Counted from the first letter of the stretch, positions 8,631-17,288 are shown. The stretch: 64,000 nucleotides of DNA from Flavobacteriales bacterium (GCA_019694795.1 JAIBBF010000006.1:39268-103267), one strand, 5' to 3'. Numbers and translations are program-made. The notes: a model not told the origin generated them from the sequence alone.

Positions 8631-8656
8631 TTTCAAATTATTGTCAAAATTTGAAA
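8631..8656. promoter_or_regulatory. Inverted repeat in the paaA leader, candidate operator
   Basis: TTTCAAATT (8631-8639) and AATTTGAAA (8648-8656) are perfect 9-base inverted repeats with an 8-base spacer. They lie about 24 bases downstream of the predicted -7 element, where a bound repressor would block paaA transcription. The size suits a dimeric TetR/GntR-type regulator. No regulator gene is in the window. Confidence 0.35.
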
Positions 8657-8804
8657 TTTTCTTTCGAGAAAAAGACATTTTACAAAATTAAATTTTAAAA
8701 GTTCGGATTTTTTTTGATTTATGCAGGTTTCTGTGTCGAAACTGACTTGCATCATAATCAAAAGCGGTCCTTAATTGTTAAACTTGTGACAAGAAATTTT
8801 TCCT

Positions 8805-9749
8805 ATGGAAAACACAAAAAATGAACAGGACTTTCAGGCAAAAATTGATGCCGAAGAAAAGATTGAACCGCGTGATTGGATGCCGGATGATTACCGTAAG
8901 CATTTGATTCGTCAGATTTCTCAGCACGCCCATTCGGAAGTAATTGGTATGCAGCCCGAAGGAAATTGGGTTAGCCGTGCTCCGAGTTTACGTGCCAAAA
9001 TGATTTTGCTGGCGAAAATTCAAGATGAAGGTGGTCACGGTCTTTATCTTTATTCAGCTGCTGAAACCTTAGGGATTAGTCGCGATGAATTAATCCAGCA
9101 ATTGCATTCCGGCAAAGCAAAATATTCTTCTATTTTCAATTATCAGGCATTGACCTGGGCCGACATAGGAGCTATTGGATGGTTAGTGGACGGTGCCGCA
9201 ATTGTAAACCAGGTTTCCTTACAACGCACATCGTACGGACCTTATTCCAGAGCAATGGTTCGTATCTGTAAAGAGGAATCGTTCCATCAACGTCAAGGCT
9301 ATGAAATCATGGCGCATTTGGCATTGGGAACGCCGGAACAAAAAGAAATGGCACAGGATGCATTAAACCGCTGGTGGTGGCCTTCCTTAATGATGTTTGG
9401 TCCACACGATAGCGATTCTCCCAATAGCGGCAATGCTTTTAAATGGAGAATTAAGCGTGAAAGTAACGATGAGCTTCGTCAGCGTTTCATTGACAAAACG
9501 GTTCAGCAAACGGAAGTTATTGGCTTAACTGTTCCGGATCCGGATTTAAAATGGAATGAAGCAAAAGGACAATATGATTTCGGAAAAATTAACTGGGAAG
9601 AATTCCAGCAAGTGATTTCCGGTAACGGTCCCTGCAACAAACAACGTCTCGAGCATCACATTCGTGTACACCATGAAGGTGCATGGGTTCGTGAAGCTGC
9701 GAATGCCTATGCCGAAAAGAAAAAGAAAAAAGAATCTGTACTCGCATAA
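8805..9749 (+). CDS. paaA: Phenylacetyl-CoA epoxidase catalytic subunit PaaA
   Basis: This 314-residue protein is the ferritin-like di-iron subunit that epoxidises the ring of phenylacetyl-CoA using O2. Iron-ligand helices are visible as [14 protein letters not shown] (about residues 69-82, E-x2-H) and [13 protein letters not shown] (about 154-166, E-x2-H). The motif [15 protein letters not shown] near residue 42 is highly characteristic of PaaA. The tail ends in a Lys-rich KKKKKES segment. It is the first gene of paaABC, with 11 bases before paaB, and its transcript probably starts at the promoter near 8600. Confidence 0.98.
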   Translation: MENTKNEQDFQAKIDAEEKIEPRDWMPDDYRKHLIRQISQHAHSEVIGMQPEGNWVSRAPSLRAKMILLAKIQDEGGHGLYLYSAAETLGISRDELIQQLHSGKAKYSSIFNYQALTWADIGAIGWLVDGAAIVNQVSLQRTSYGPYSRAMVRICKEESFHQRQGYEIMAHLALGTPEQKEMAQDALNRWWWPSLMMFGPHDSDSPNSGNAFKWRIKRESNDELRQRFIDKTVQQTEVIGLTVPDPDLKWNEAKGQYDFGKINWEEFQQVISGNGPCNKQRLEHHIRVHHEGAWVREAANAYAEKKKKKESVLA

Positions 9750-9760
9750 TACAACAAGAC

Positions 9761-10057
9761 ATGAGCAACAAGAATGATAATCAATGGCCACTTTGGGAAG
9801 TGTTTATCCAAAGTAAATCCGGTCTCCCCTACAAACATGCAGGAAGTTTGCATGCCACAGATAAGGAAATGGCAATTCAAAATGCGAGAGATACGTATAC
9901 CCGCAGAAATGAAGGCACCAGTATTTGGGTAGTTCCTGCCGATTGTATCGTTGCATCGAATCCAAATGATCAGGATGAACTTTTCGATCCGATGAATGAT
10001 AAGGTGTATCGTCACCCTACTTTCTATGTAATGCCAGAAGGAGCTAAAAATATCTGA
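9761..10057 (+). CDS. paaB: Phenylacetyl-CoA epoxidase subunit PaaB
   Basis: This 98-residue protein starts WPLWEVFIQSKSGLPYKHAG and contains ENARD-type and RRNEG motifs typical of PaaB, the small bridging subunit that joins PaaAC heterodimers into the active complex. It lacks catalytic residues. It lies between paaA and paaC, 11 and 17 bases from them, and is clearly cotranscribed. Its length matches the family's roughly 95 residues. Confidence 0.96.
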   Translation: MSNKNDNQWPLWEVFIQSKSGLPYKHAGSLHATDKEMAIQNARDTYTRRNEGTSIWVVPADCIVASNPNDQDELFDPMNDKVYRHPTFYVMPEGAKNI

Positions 10058-10074
10058 TTTAAAAAAAATCAACC

Positions 10075-10833
10075 ATGACCCAACAAGAAGCTTTATTTCA
10101 GTATTGCCTCCGTTTAGGCGACAATGCTCTTATTCTCGGTCACCGTTTAAGCGAATGGACTAGTTTTGCTCCAATTCTCGAAGAGGATCTTGCCTTGAGT
10201 AATATTGCATTGGATTTGCTTGGCCAGGCGAACGGTTTTCTTGCTTATGCAGGAACTGTAGAAGGCAAAGGTCGCGATCAGGATGCTTTGGCGTATAAAC
10301 GTGCCGAACGCAATTTTGTAAATGCACTTATTACCGAATTACCGAATGGTGATTTTGGATATACGATTGTTCGTCAGTTCTTATATTCTAATTTCTCTTT
10401 ATTGTTGTATACTGAATTGTGCAATAGTAAAGATGAAACCATTGCTGCTCTTGCTGCCAAATCATTAAAAGAGGTAAAATACCATGTTCGTCACTCGAAC
10501 GACTGGATGCTTCGTTTAGGAGACGGTACCACTGAAAGTCACAACCGTGTGCAAAAATCGTTGAACGACATCTGGATGTTTACCAATGATATGTTTGCAA
10601 TGGACGAATCGGATGAAATGCTGATTAAAAGTGGAATTGCTGTTGACCTGAATGCACTTCGTACCAAATGGATAGATGCAGTTACAAAGGTCATTGCAGA
10701 TGCCACACTCGAAAAACCTGCAGATGCGTATATGCAATCGGGAAGTAAAAAAGGTGTACATACCGAATATCTCGGTTTTGCACTCGCAGAAATGCAATAC
10801 TTGCCTCGTGCATATCCGGATGCAAAATGGTAA
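10075..10833 (+). CDS. paaC: Phenylacetyl-CoA epoxidase structural subunit PaaC
   Basis: This 252-residue helical protein pairs with PaaA and is itself ferritin-like but catalytically silent. Characteristic segments are LRLGDNALILGHRLSEW near residue 11, EDLALSNIALDLLGQA near 38 and EVKYHVRHSNDWMLRLGDG near 135. The C-terminus YLPRAYPDAKW is typical of the family. The gene is followed by a strong terminator before the next two small genes, so most transcripts of paaABC may end here. Confidence 0.97.
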   Translation: MTQQEALFQYCLRLGDNALILGHRLSEWTSFAPILEEDLALSNIALDLLGQANGFLAYAGTVEGKGRDQDALAYKRAERNFVNALITELPNGDFGYTIVRQFLYSNFSLLLYTELCNSKDETIAALAAKSLKEVKYHVRHSNDWMLRLGDGTTESHNRVQKSLNDIWMFTNDMFAMDESDEMLIKSGIAVDLNALRTKWIDAVTKVIADATLEKPADAYMQSGSKKGVHTEYLGFALAEMQYLPRAYPDAKW

Positions 10834-10839
10834 AATACA

Positions 10840-10867
10840 GACCCGGTAATTCCGGGTCTTCTTTTTT
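10840..10867 (+). terminator. Intra-operonic Rho-independent terminator
   Basis: GACCCGG (10840-10846) and CCGGGTC (10852-10858) form a perfect 7-bp stem with loop TAATT, followed by TTCTTTTTT. It separates paaABC from the small membrane protein gene and paaD, five bases before the next ATG. Confidence 0.8.
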
Positions 10868-10872
10868 AAATC

Positions 10873-10983
10873 ATGAATAAACTGAAGGATTTTTACAATA
10901 AATACTTCCCCTATTTTGTGGATGTTTGGCAATACATTGCTATCGTTCTCATTTTTATTCTTGCTGCACTTTTTATTCTGTAA
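10873..10983 (+). CDS. Small single-pass membrane protein, 36 aa
   Basis: An ATG-initiated 36-codon frame starts MNKLKDFYNKYFPYF and ends in a continuous hydrophobic stretch (IAIVLIFILAALFIL), then TAA. It fits exactly between the terminator after paaC and the ATG of paaD, two bases away, which argues that it is a real gene and not chance. The positively charged N-terminus predicts an N-in single helix. I know no function; it could anchor the epoxidase or a maturation factor to the membrane. It is too short for homology-independent confirmation. Confidence 0.55.
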   Translation: MNKLKDFYNKYFPYFVDVWQYIAIVLIFILAALFIL

Positions 10984-10985
10984 TC

Positions 10986-11474
10986 ATGTTCAATGCTGAT
11001 GAAATAAAATCCTGGCTGGAAGAACTTCCGGACCCGGAAATTCCGGTGATTTCCATTGTGGAGTTGGGAATTATCCGTTCTATCGATGTGAGTGATTCAA
11101 GCGTACTTGTTTCAATAACGCCAACTTATTCGGGTTGTCCGGCCATGAAGCAAATTGAAGACGATATTGTTTCTACTTTAAAGCAACGCGGAATTCCGAA
11201 TGTAGAAGTTAAAATGGTTTATTCGCCGGCATGGACCACCGACTGGATTTCTGATGCAGCCAAGGAAAAATTAAATAAATACGGTATTGCTCCTCCGGAA
11301 CACAGCAGTATAGACAAGCGCGTTTTAATGGGGCTTGAAGAACGCGTGGTAAAATGTCCGCAATGCCATTCTTCCAATACAGAAATGATCAGTCAATTTG
11401 GTTCTACCGCATGTAAAGCGTTATACCGGTGCAAGGACTGTGCAGAGCCTTTTGATTATTTTAAATGTCTGTAA
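10986..11474 (+). CDS. paaD: Phenylacetate pathway protein PaaD
   Basis: This 162-residue protein combines a MIP18/DUF59-type domain (LPDPEIPVISIVELGII, near residue 14; CPAMKQIEDDI, near 50) with a C-terminal metal-ligand module (KCPQCHSSNTEM, CKALYRCKDC). PaaD is required for maturation of the PaaABCE oxygenase, probably iron-sulfur or di-iron assembly. An in-frame TTG 60 bases earlier would extend it into the preceding small gene; the ATG at 10986 aligns with the family start and was chosen. The gene converges with the thioesterase gene with only four bases between stop codons. Confidence 0.95.
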   Translation: MFNADEIKSWLEELPDPEIPVISIVELGIIRSIDVSDSSVLVSITPTYSGCPAMKQIEDDIVSTLKQRGIPNVEVKMVYSPAWTTDWISDAAKEKLNKYGIAPPEHSSIDKRVLMGLEERVVKCPQCHSSNTEMISQFGSTACKALYRCKDCAEPFDYFKCL

Positions 11475-11478
11475 ATCC

Positions 11479-12030
11479 CTAAAGGACTACGTTCAATTTG
11501 CAATTTTCCTGTTCAAGCAAATGCAGGTTTGCTTCGATTTCAAGATCCGTTTTGGTATTATCCAGCTCCACCTTATAGCGTGCTTTTAATTCTTTTCGTT
11601 TCATAGCCTCCATAAAGCGACGAACTTCTTCTCTGCTCGATAACTCCAATCCCGGCACTGCGGTTGGAACCCCTTTTTCATCTTTTGCCACCATGGTGAA
11701 ATAACTGGTATTGGTGTGCTTTACGGTTCCTTTCTGGAAATTTTCGGCAATTACTTTTATGCCAATGACCATGGAAGATTTTCCAACATGATTAACGGAT
11801 GCCAGTAAGGAAACCATTTCCCCTACTTCGACCGGTTGCAAAAATTCAACTCCGTCTACCGATACCGTTACACAATATTTTCCGCTGTGTTTGGAAGCGC
11901 AGGCATAAGCCACCTTATCCATTAACGATAACAAAATTCCACCGTGAATTTTCCCTGAAAAATTCGCATAAGCAGGAATCATTAATTCGGTAATTGTCAT
12001 TTTGGAATAATCCACATTCCTAAATTTCAT
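11479..12030 (-). CDS. Hotdog-fold acyl-CoA thioesterase
   Basis: This 183-residue protein has a hotdog domain with the signature NFSGKIHGGILLSLMDKVAY (residues about 23-42), as in the YciA/BFIT acyl-CoA hydrolases. These release CoA from acyl-CoAs in the cytoplasm. The C-terminal 35 residues are charged and outside the core domain. It converges on paaD; a role in relieving trapped phenylacetyl-CoA-type esters is possible but only inferred from position. The substrate cannot be predicted. Confidence 0.9.
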   Translation of the reverse strand: MKFRNVDYSKMTITELMIPAYANFSGKIHGGILLSLMDKVAYACASKHSGKYCVTVSVDGVEFLQPVEVGEMVSLLASVNHVGKSSMVIGIKVIAENFQKGTVKHTNTSYFTMVAKDEKGVPTAVPGLELSSREEVRRFMEAMKRKELKARYKVELDNTKTDLEIEANLHLLEQENCKLNVVL

Positions 12031-12070
12031 ACATTGTTTTTTTGCAAATTAATCTTTTTTAATCTTTAAA

Positions 12071-12101
12071 TTGTTGTATATACATCTATTTTGTATCTTT
12101 G
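12071..12101 (+). promoter_or_regulatory. Promoter of the DsbA-like/LigB-like operon
   Basis: TTG (12071-12073) is followed after 20 bases by TATCTTTG (12094-12101), a good Bacteroidota -33/-7 pair. The leader to the ATG at 12115 would be about six bases. Confidence 0.5.
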
Positions 12102-12114
12102 AATAAACTACGCT

Positions 12115-12744
12115 ATGAACAAGCCCGAAATATATTATTTGTTTGATCCCCTTTGTGGCTGGTGTTATGCCTTTAGTCCCGTTATAAATCGCCTGTATAA
12201 TGATTACAATTCAACCGCCGATTTTAAAGTAATTTCTGGCGGAATGGTTTTAGGGGAAATGGTTCGTCCCATCGGAAAAATTTCGGAATACATTTTAAAT
12301 ACCATTCCACGTTTGGAGGAGTTGTCGGGACAAAAAATGGGTGATCCCTATAAACAAATGCTGAAAGAAGGAACTGCAGTTTACGGATCTGAGCGTCCCT
12401 CTATTGCTATTGAAGTGGTAAAATATTTAAATCCTGAAATCAGCTTTTCATTTGTAAAAGATATGCAACATCAGCATTTTTATGAAGGCAAAATAATGGA
12501 GCACGATGATTTTTATCTTCCGCTGCTCGCTAAATATCAATTGCCCGAAAAAGCATTTTTTGATCGCTTAAATTCATTTGAATTTAAAACCAGTACCTAT
12601 GACGGATTTCGGTTTTCGAACGAATTAGGTATTCGCGGTTTTCCTTCTGTAGTTGGGAAAAAGAATGATCAGTATTATTTACTGAGTAATGGATTCAGGG
12701 ATTATGATTCAATGAAAAATAATGTTGATCTGTTTTTACAATGA
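12115..12744 (+). CDS. DsbA-family thioredoxin-fold protein
   Basis: This 209-residue protein has a thioredoxin-fold active site at residues 13-19 (PLCGWCY, CxxC) and a cis-Pro region in RGFPSVV near residue 177. It belongs to the FrnE/DsbA-like cytoplasmic oxidoreductase or 2-hydroxychromene isomerase superfamily. No signal peptide is present, so it acts in the cytoplasm. The last four bases overlap the start of the dioxygenase-like gene (ATGA), so the two are translationally coupled. The specific partner is not evident. Confidence 0.88.
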   Translation: MNKPEIYYLFDPLCGWCYAFSPVINRLYNDYNSTADFKVISGGMVLGEMVRPIGKISEYILNTIPRLEELSGQKMGDPYKQMLKEGTAVYGSERPSIAIEVVKYLNPEISFSFVKDMQHQHFYEGKIMEHDDFYLPLLAKYQLPEKAFFDRLNSFEFKTSTYDGFRFSNELGIRGFPSVVGKKNDQYYLLSNGFRDYDSMKNNVDLFLQ

Positions 12745-13607
12745 AACGTCGCGATTTTATTTATAAATCTTCACTTGCAGTTATAGCCATGAGCAGTTTA
12801 AAATCACTCGGTGATTGGGCCAGTACCCTACCCGATGCAGAACAAATGAGTCCGGTGATGTTTGTTGGACATGGAAATCCGATGAATGCAATTGAAGAAA
12901 ATGAGTTTTCGAATGGTTTTAAACAAGTGGGAAAATTGATGCCTCTTCCTAAAGCCATTGTTTGTGTTTCTGCACACTGGGAAACCATTGGAACGAAAGT
13001 CACGGCGATGCCCAATCCTCCAACCATTCACGATTTCGGAGGGTTTCCTGAAAAGTTATTTCAACAGCAATACCCTGCTCCCGGAAATCCGGAATTAGCG
13101 AAAGAGATTTGCAACACCATAAAAAATCCGTCGATTGGAGAGGATCTGCATTGGGGATTAGATCATGGCACCTGGTCGGTTTTGCTTCCCATGTTTCCTA
13201 AAGCAAATATTCCGGTTATACAGTTGAGTCTCGATTATACCAAGGATGCCCAATACCATTTTGATCTGGCGAAACAATTGGCCTTTTTGCGTAAAAAGGG
13301 AGTGATGATTATTGGATCAGGTAATATTGTACACAATCTGGGAAATGCAGTTTTTAAGGATGTCGCTTATGACTGGACCATAGAGTTTGATTCGAAAATA
13401 AAAGAAGCGATTGATAAAAACGATAATGCTTCACTGGTGAATTATAAAAAATTCGGAAAGGCCGCTACACTTGCTGTACCCAGTAATGAACATTATTTAC
13501 CTCTGCTTTATATCGCTGCCTTGCGCAATGAAAAAGATAAGCTCACTTATTTCAATGAAAAAAACACAATGGGATCCATCAGTATGCGATCCGTGATTTT
13601 TCATTAA
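12741..13607 (+). CDS. LigB/YgiD-type extradiol dioxygenase (4,5-DOPA dioxygenase family)
   Basis: This 288-residue protein belongs to the class III extradiol ring-cleavage superfamily. Metal-ligand His residues are visible in VGHGNPMNAI (near 43), SAHWET (near 77), DHGTWSVLLP (near 141) and SNEHYLPLL (near 250). Bacterial members such as YgiD cleave L-DOPA to betalamate-type products. Unlike most members it begins with a leader resembling a Tat signal (MKRRDFIYKSSLAVIAMSSL), so export is possible. It is coupled to the upstream thioredoxin-fold gene. Confidence 0.88.
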   Translation: MKRRDFIYKSSLAVIAMSSLKSLGDWASTLPDAEQMSPVMFVGHGNPMNAIEENEFSNGFKQVGKLMPLPKAIVCVSAHWETIGTKVTAMPNPPTIHDFGGFPEKLFQQQYPAPGNPELAKEICNTIKNPSIGEDLHWGLDHGTWSVLLPMFPKANIPVIQLSLDYTKDAQYHFDLAKQLAFLRKKGVMIIGSGNIVHNLGNAVFKDVAYDWTIEFDSKIKEAIDKNDNASLVNYKKFGKAATLAVPSNEHYLPLLYIAALRNEKDKLTYFNEKNTMGSISMRSVIFH

Positions 13608-15064
13608 TACACTTTTTCATCCTTCTCAAAGCGGGCAATCCGAAAGTTCAGGTAACCTACCACAACGGTCATTATCGGACTTAACAGATTAAAGAAACAA
13701 TACATCCAATACGTTCCCGTAGCCACATTCAGAACTGTAGCTTGTGTTGCTCCGCAGGTATTCCACGGAAATAAAACGGATGTTACGGTACCGGAATCTT
13801 CCAGTGTGCGTGATAAATTTTCACCTTTTAAACCGCGATCGCGGAAAGTTTTTGCATACATTCTTCCGGGAACAACGATGGCCAGATATTGATCGGCAGC
13901 AGTTGCATTAAAAAACACACAGGTTGCAGCTGTGGAGGCAATTAATGATCCGGTTGATTTTGCCAGGGAAACCACTGCAGATGAAATTTTTTGCAATAAT
14001 CCGCATGCCTCCATTACTCCACCGAATGTCATGGCACAAACGATCAACCAAATGGTATTCATCATTCCTTCCATTCCGCGTGTAGTAAGCAATTTGCTCA
14101 CATTTTCATTCGAGGTGCTTACACTTACCTCACCGTACATGGCATTGATTACGGCCTTATAAGAAGCATCCAGATAATTGCTTGCTTTACCGGCCACTTC
14201 AGTCACTAATTGCGGTTGAAAAATAATCGCTGCTATTCCTCCCAATAGGGCACCGATAAACAATGCAGGAATGGCATCTACTTTTTTAATAATTAAAAAG
14301 ATAACCACCACAGGAACGAGAAACAAAACGGGTGAGATATAAAATTTAGATTCAATCGCAATCAGCATCCCATCTATTCCACCACTACTTGGTTTGGCAT
14401 CGATGGAAAAACCGAGGATTAAAAAAATAATTATGGTAATAATTAAAGTGGGAACCGTTGTAATCATCATATACCTGATATGCGTAAACAAATCTGTACC
14501 CGCCATTGCAGGTGCAAGGTTGGTGGTGTCGGATAAAGGCGACATTTTATCCCCAAAATAAGCACCACTGATTATAGCTCCCGCTATCATTCCTTCGTTT
14601 ATTCCTAATGCACTTCCTATTCCTAATAATGCGACACCCACGGTGGCTACGGTTGACCATGAACTTCCTGTAGAAAGGGATACAATTGAACAAACAATTA
14701 CAGCTGCAACAAGGAAGATGGTTGGATTTAAAATTTTCAGCCCATAATATATCATTGTTGGAACAATGCCGGATATCATCCATGTTCCGGCTAATGCACC
14801 AATCATTAATAAAATTAAAATAGCAGGCAAGGAACTCACTATACTGTGAACAATTCCATCTCTAATATTTTCCCATGTAAAACCTAAACCCCATCCCACA
14901 ACCGCTGCAATTCCTGCAGAGAACAAAAGAGCAATTTGATTCGGACCGTAGGTGGCTCCATCTCCATAAAACATGACGTTTACCGACAATAATCCGATAA
15001 GAAATAAAATAGGAATCAATGCAACGAAAAATCCCGGTTCCTTGGTATTGTTATTTTTTGTCAT
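13604..15064 (-). CDS. nhaC: NhaC-family Na+/H+ antiporter
   Basis: This 486-residue inner-membrane protein has about 12 hydrophobic segments and the NhaC-type motifs SGAYFGDKMSPLSDTTNLAP (near residue 170) and FPWNTCGATQATVL near the C-terminus. It exchanges Na+ for H+ (some relatives exchange malate/lactate). The longer frame from 15148 would overlap the upstream DUF1684 gene by 53 bases, so the ATG at 15064 (MTKNNNTKEPGFF) was chosen. It is the last gene of the UbiA-Maf-DUF1684-NhaC run and converges with the LigB-type gene by four bases. Confidence 0.93.
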   Translation of the reverse strand: MTKNNNTKEPGFFVALIPILFLIGLLSVNVMFYGDGATYGPNQIALLFSAGIAAVVGWGLGFTWENIRDGIVHSIVSSLPAILILLMIGALAGTWMISGIVPTMIYYGLKILNPTIFLVAAVIVCSIVSLSTGSSWSTVATVGVALLGIGSALGINEGMIAGAIISGAYFGDKMSPLSDTTNLAPAMAGTDLFTHIRYMMITTVPTLIITIIIFLILGFSIDAKPSSGGIDGMLIAIESKFYISPVLFLVPVVVIFLIIKKVDAIPALFIGALLGGIAAIIFQPQLVTEVAGKASNYLDASYKAVINAMYGEVSVSTSNENVSKLLTTRGMEGMMNTIWLIVCAMTFGGVMEACGLLQKISSAVVSLAKSTGSLIASTAATCVFFNATAADQYLAIVVPGRMYAKTFRDRGLKGENLSRTLEDSGTVTSVLFPWNTCGATQATVLNVATGTYWMYCFFNLLSPIMTVVVGYLNFRIARFEKDEKVY

Positions 15065-15095
15065 TCGATTTTTTAAGCGATTAAAAATAAAAACA

Positions 15096-15686
15096 TTAGT
15101 GGGATTCCCATAATAATTTTTCTCCTGCCTCAATGCGGATGGGGACAAAATTCTCCATTGGCGGAATGGGACAATTATATCCTGTAGTATAGGCGCAGTA
15201 AGGATTATAACAAAAATTAAAATCCAATAAAATCTGTTTTTTATTGATCATTTCAACTTCAAGATATCTACCTCCGCCGTAGCATTCATTGCCACTTGTT
15301 AGGTCTGTAAATGGAATAAAAAGATATTCCGGATGTAGAACAGGACTATAAACTGATAATTGAATACTGGTGTCGTTACACCTAAAAAGGGCGTAACCAA
15401 GTAATTTATATTCCTTGATTTTGCCCGAACTGGTCGGCATAGTGATGATGGATTTTTTTTTCGCTTTTTTAAAATCAGCGGTAATCCGCCACTTTTCATT
15501 CGCATCGAAAAAATGTAAGGATTCAAACTTCAAAATTTCATCTTTTTTTAATGGGGATTTTACCGTATCCTTCATTTCAAGATTTCGCTCCAGCCGATGG
15601 TTCTTTACCGAATCCAGGTAATTTCCTTGTCCGAATGAAGTAAGCGTGCTGACTAAAAACAGCAGTAAAAAAAGTTTAATCTTCAT
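15096..15686 (-). CDS. DUF1684 secreted protein
   Basis: This 196-residue protein has a signal peptide (MKIKLFLLLFLVSTLTSFGQ) followed by a DUF1684 domain. The typical C-terminal features are GGGRYLEVEM near residue 145 and DFNFCYNPYCAYTTGYNCP near 162, with clustered aromatic and Cys residues. The family's function is unknown. The gene overlaps the end of maf by 11 bases, so both belong to one transcript. The Cys pairs (NPYC, YNC) could form a disulfide in the periplasm. Confidence 0.88.
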   Translation of the reverse strand: MKIKLFLLLFLVSTLTSFGQGNYLDSVKNHRLERNLEMKDTVKSPLKKDEILKFESLHFFDANEKWRITADFKKAKKKSIITMPTSSGKIKEYKLLGYALFRCNDTSIQLSVYSPVLHPEYLFIPFTDLTSGNECYGGGRYLEVEMINKKQILLDFNFCYNPYCAYTTGYNCPIPPMENFVPIRIEAGEKLLWESH

Positions 15687-16269
15687 TTAAAAAATCGATT
15701 AAATTCTCATACAATAACTGTAGTGGAAGTCCCATTACATTGTAATAACATCCATTGATCCTGCTAATCCCGATAAAGCCAATCCAATCCTGAATTCCAT
15801 ATGCTCCTGCTTTATCAAATGGTTTATATTTTTCTACATAATATTCAATTTCACGGAGTGATAATTCCTTGAACCAAACTTCTGTTTCACCGAAAAAACT
15901 ATGAATTTTCGTTTTCGTCATGAGCGTTACACCCGTATATACTGAATGTTTTTTTCCGGATAATTGGCGAATCATTGTAACTGCTTCGTTTTTATCTGCT
16001 GCTTTATTTAATACATGGTCCTCTAAACAAACGATGGTATCTGAAGTAATAATTAGTTCATCATCTGCCATTGATTCTCTAAATGCAAATGTTTTTTTTG
16101 CACTCAGGTAAAGTGCAATTTCTTCCCGTTTTAATTCAGGGGAAAATGTTTCATCCACTTCCATGGTCCGAACTGTGAAATCAATATCAAGTCCGCGTAA
16201 TAATTCCTGCCGGCGAGGAGATTTAGATGCCAGCACAACTTTTTTATTGTTCAGTAAAGTGGAAATCAT
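15676..16269 (-). CDS. maf: Maf-family nucleotide pyrophosphatase
   Basis: This 197-residue protein has the Maf signature LASKSPRRQELLRGL at residues 13-27 and the metal/substrate loop ITSDTIVCLEDHVLNKA near 75-91. Maf proteins hydrolyse dTTP, UTP and modified nucleotides to monophosphates and clean the nucleotide pool in the cytoplasm. The start overlaps the UbiA stop by four bases (ATGA). Length is normal for the family. Confidence 0.96.
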   Translation of the reverse strand: MISTLLNNKKVVLASKSPRRQELLRGLDIDFTVRTMEVDETFSPELKREEIALYLSAKKTFAFRESMADDELIITSDTIVCLEDHVLNKAADKNEAVTMIRQLSGKKHSVYTGVTLMTKTKIHSFFGETEVWFKELSLREIEYYVEKYKPFDKAGAYGIQDWIGFIGISRINGCYYNVMGLPLQLLYENLIDFLNED

Positions 16270-17219
16270 GAATAGAAAATTGCGAATAAAACACCCGTAA
16301 ACATGGAGAATTTCATCCAGGCAGATGCAACTAAAAATCCTTTGCGGTCTTTAGCCTGATTGCATTGGTAGGCGCTGTACATCATGGGTACTATTACCAA
16401 TATTGTAACATAAAGCGATGAAATTAAATCGGATGCAAATAATTGTTGAATGGCCAGAATGGAAATGGCGAGAATAAAAATTAAAACGCTGATAAAATTT
16501 TTAGTTTTTCGAATACCCCAAACCAAGGGTACCGTAGAACAATTTAATACTTCGTCCCCTTTCATATCGGCAAGGTCCTTCTGAATTTCCCGAATAAGGG
16601 TAGATAAAAAGGCAAATGAAGAAAAGATAATCAGCTGAAACATTACATTCTTCCAATGCTGATGTCCCATAGCAACATGCGATGGAATGTGTTCCGTATA
16701 GTTCCAAATACCGGGTAATTCAACTAGCCCAACCAACACCACCACCAGCGCTGACATGATGGCAATGGTTAGATTACCACTCAGGAATTTTCGTTTTAAT
16801 GTCAGTGAATACATCCATAATCCAAACGTGGTAAACAAATGAATGATCAAGGGAAAATAGTTACCGTATTTTATACTCAGGTAAAGTGCAATGGCAATGG
16901 CAAGAACATTAAGAATAGTATGCCATAACATGGCTACCCTTTTCTTAATAAATTTCCCAACAATTACTTTATCCGGTTTATTTACGCGGTCGATCTTAAT
17001 ATCAAAGTAGTCATTGATAATATAACCTGCAGCTGCAATGAGAACCGTAGAAAATACCAGCAGAAAAAAGTCCAGGCATCCCAAAGTCAGTTGTACGTTA
17101 TAAGGATTGTTGCTTGCCCGCAAAATAGAATCTCCGATAACGGCATACTCCATGATGTACATTGTAAATACAATGATGAGGAGATTTAATGGCCGAATTA
17201 ATCGAATAAAATGCTTCAT
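16266..17219 (-). CDS. UbiA-family prenyltransferase
   Basis: This 317-residue protein has eight or nine membrane helices and the two Mg-binding aspartate motifs of the UbiA superfamily: NDYFDIKIDRVNKP near residue 65 and REIQKDLADMKGD near 205. In Bacteroidota, genes next to maf are usually annotated as geranylgeranylglycerol-phosphate or related prenyl transferases; the acceptor cannot be read from sequence. An in-frame start nine codons earlier exists, but ATG at 17219 (MKHFIRLIRPLN) matches the family N-terminus. It is the first gene of the maf-nhaC operon. Confidence 0.9.
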   Translation of the reverse strand: MKHFIRLIRPLNLLIIVFTMYIMEYAVIGDSILRASNNPYNVQLTLGCLDFFLLVFSTVLIAAAGYIINDYFDIKIDRVNKPDKVIVGKFIKKRVAMLWHTILNVLAIAIALYLSIKYGNYFPLIIHLFTTFGLWMYSLTLKRKFLSGNLTIAIMSALVVVLVGLVELPGIWNYTEHIPSHVAMGHQHWKNVMFQLIIFSSFAFLSTLIREIQKDLADMKGDEVLNCSTVPLVWGIRKTKNFISVLIFILAISILAIQQLFASDLISSLYVTILVIVPMMYSAYQCNQAKDRKGFLVASAWMKFSMFTGVLFAIFYS

Positions 17220-17257
17220 AGCTTCTGTGCTAATATAGGCAAGCAAGGGGAGAAAAA

Positions 17258-17280
17258 AAATCCCGGATGAACCGGGATTT
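17258..17280 (-). terminator. Rho-independent terminator after outer-membrane barrel gene
   Basis: AAATCCCGG (17258-17266) pairs perfectly with CCGGGATTT (17272-17280) around a five-base loop. It directly follows the stop of the 17289 gene on the minus strand and precedes the UbiA start. Confidence 0.75.
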
Positions 17281-17288
17281 AAATCTTA

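Noticed and set aside
10516..10932. 138-codon minus-strand frame over paaC
   Set aside because: It is the antisense shadow of a clear coding gene and has no conserved features.
10926..10985. N-terminal extension of paaD from a TTG
   Set aside because: It overlaps the 36-residue membrane protein gene in another frame and does not match the PaaD family N-terminus.
15065..15148. Longer NhaC start
   Set aside because: It overlaps the DUF1684 gene by 53 bases and adds no family-like sequence; ATG 15064 is preferred.
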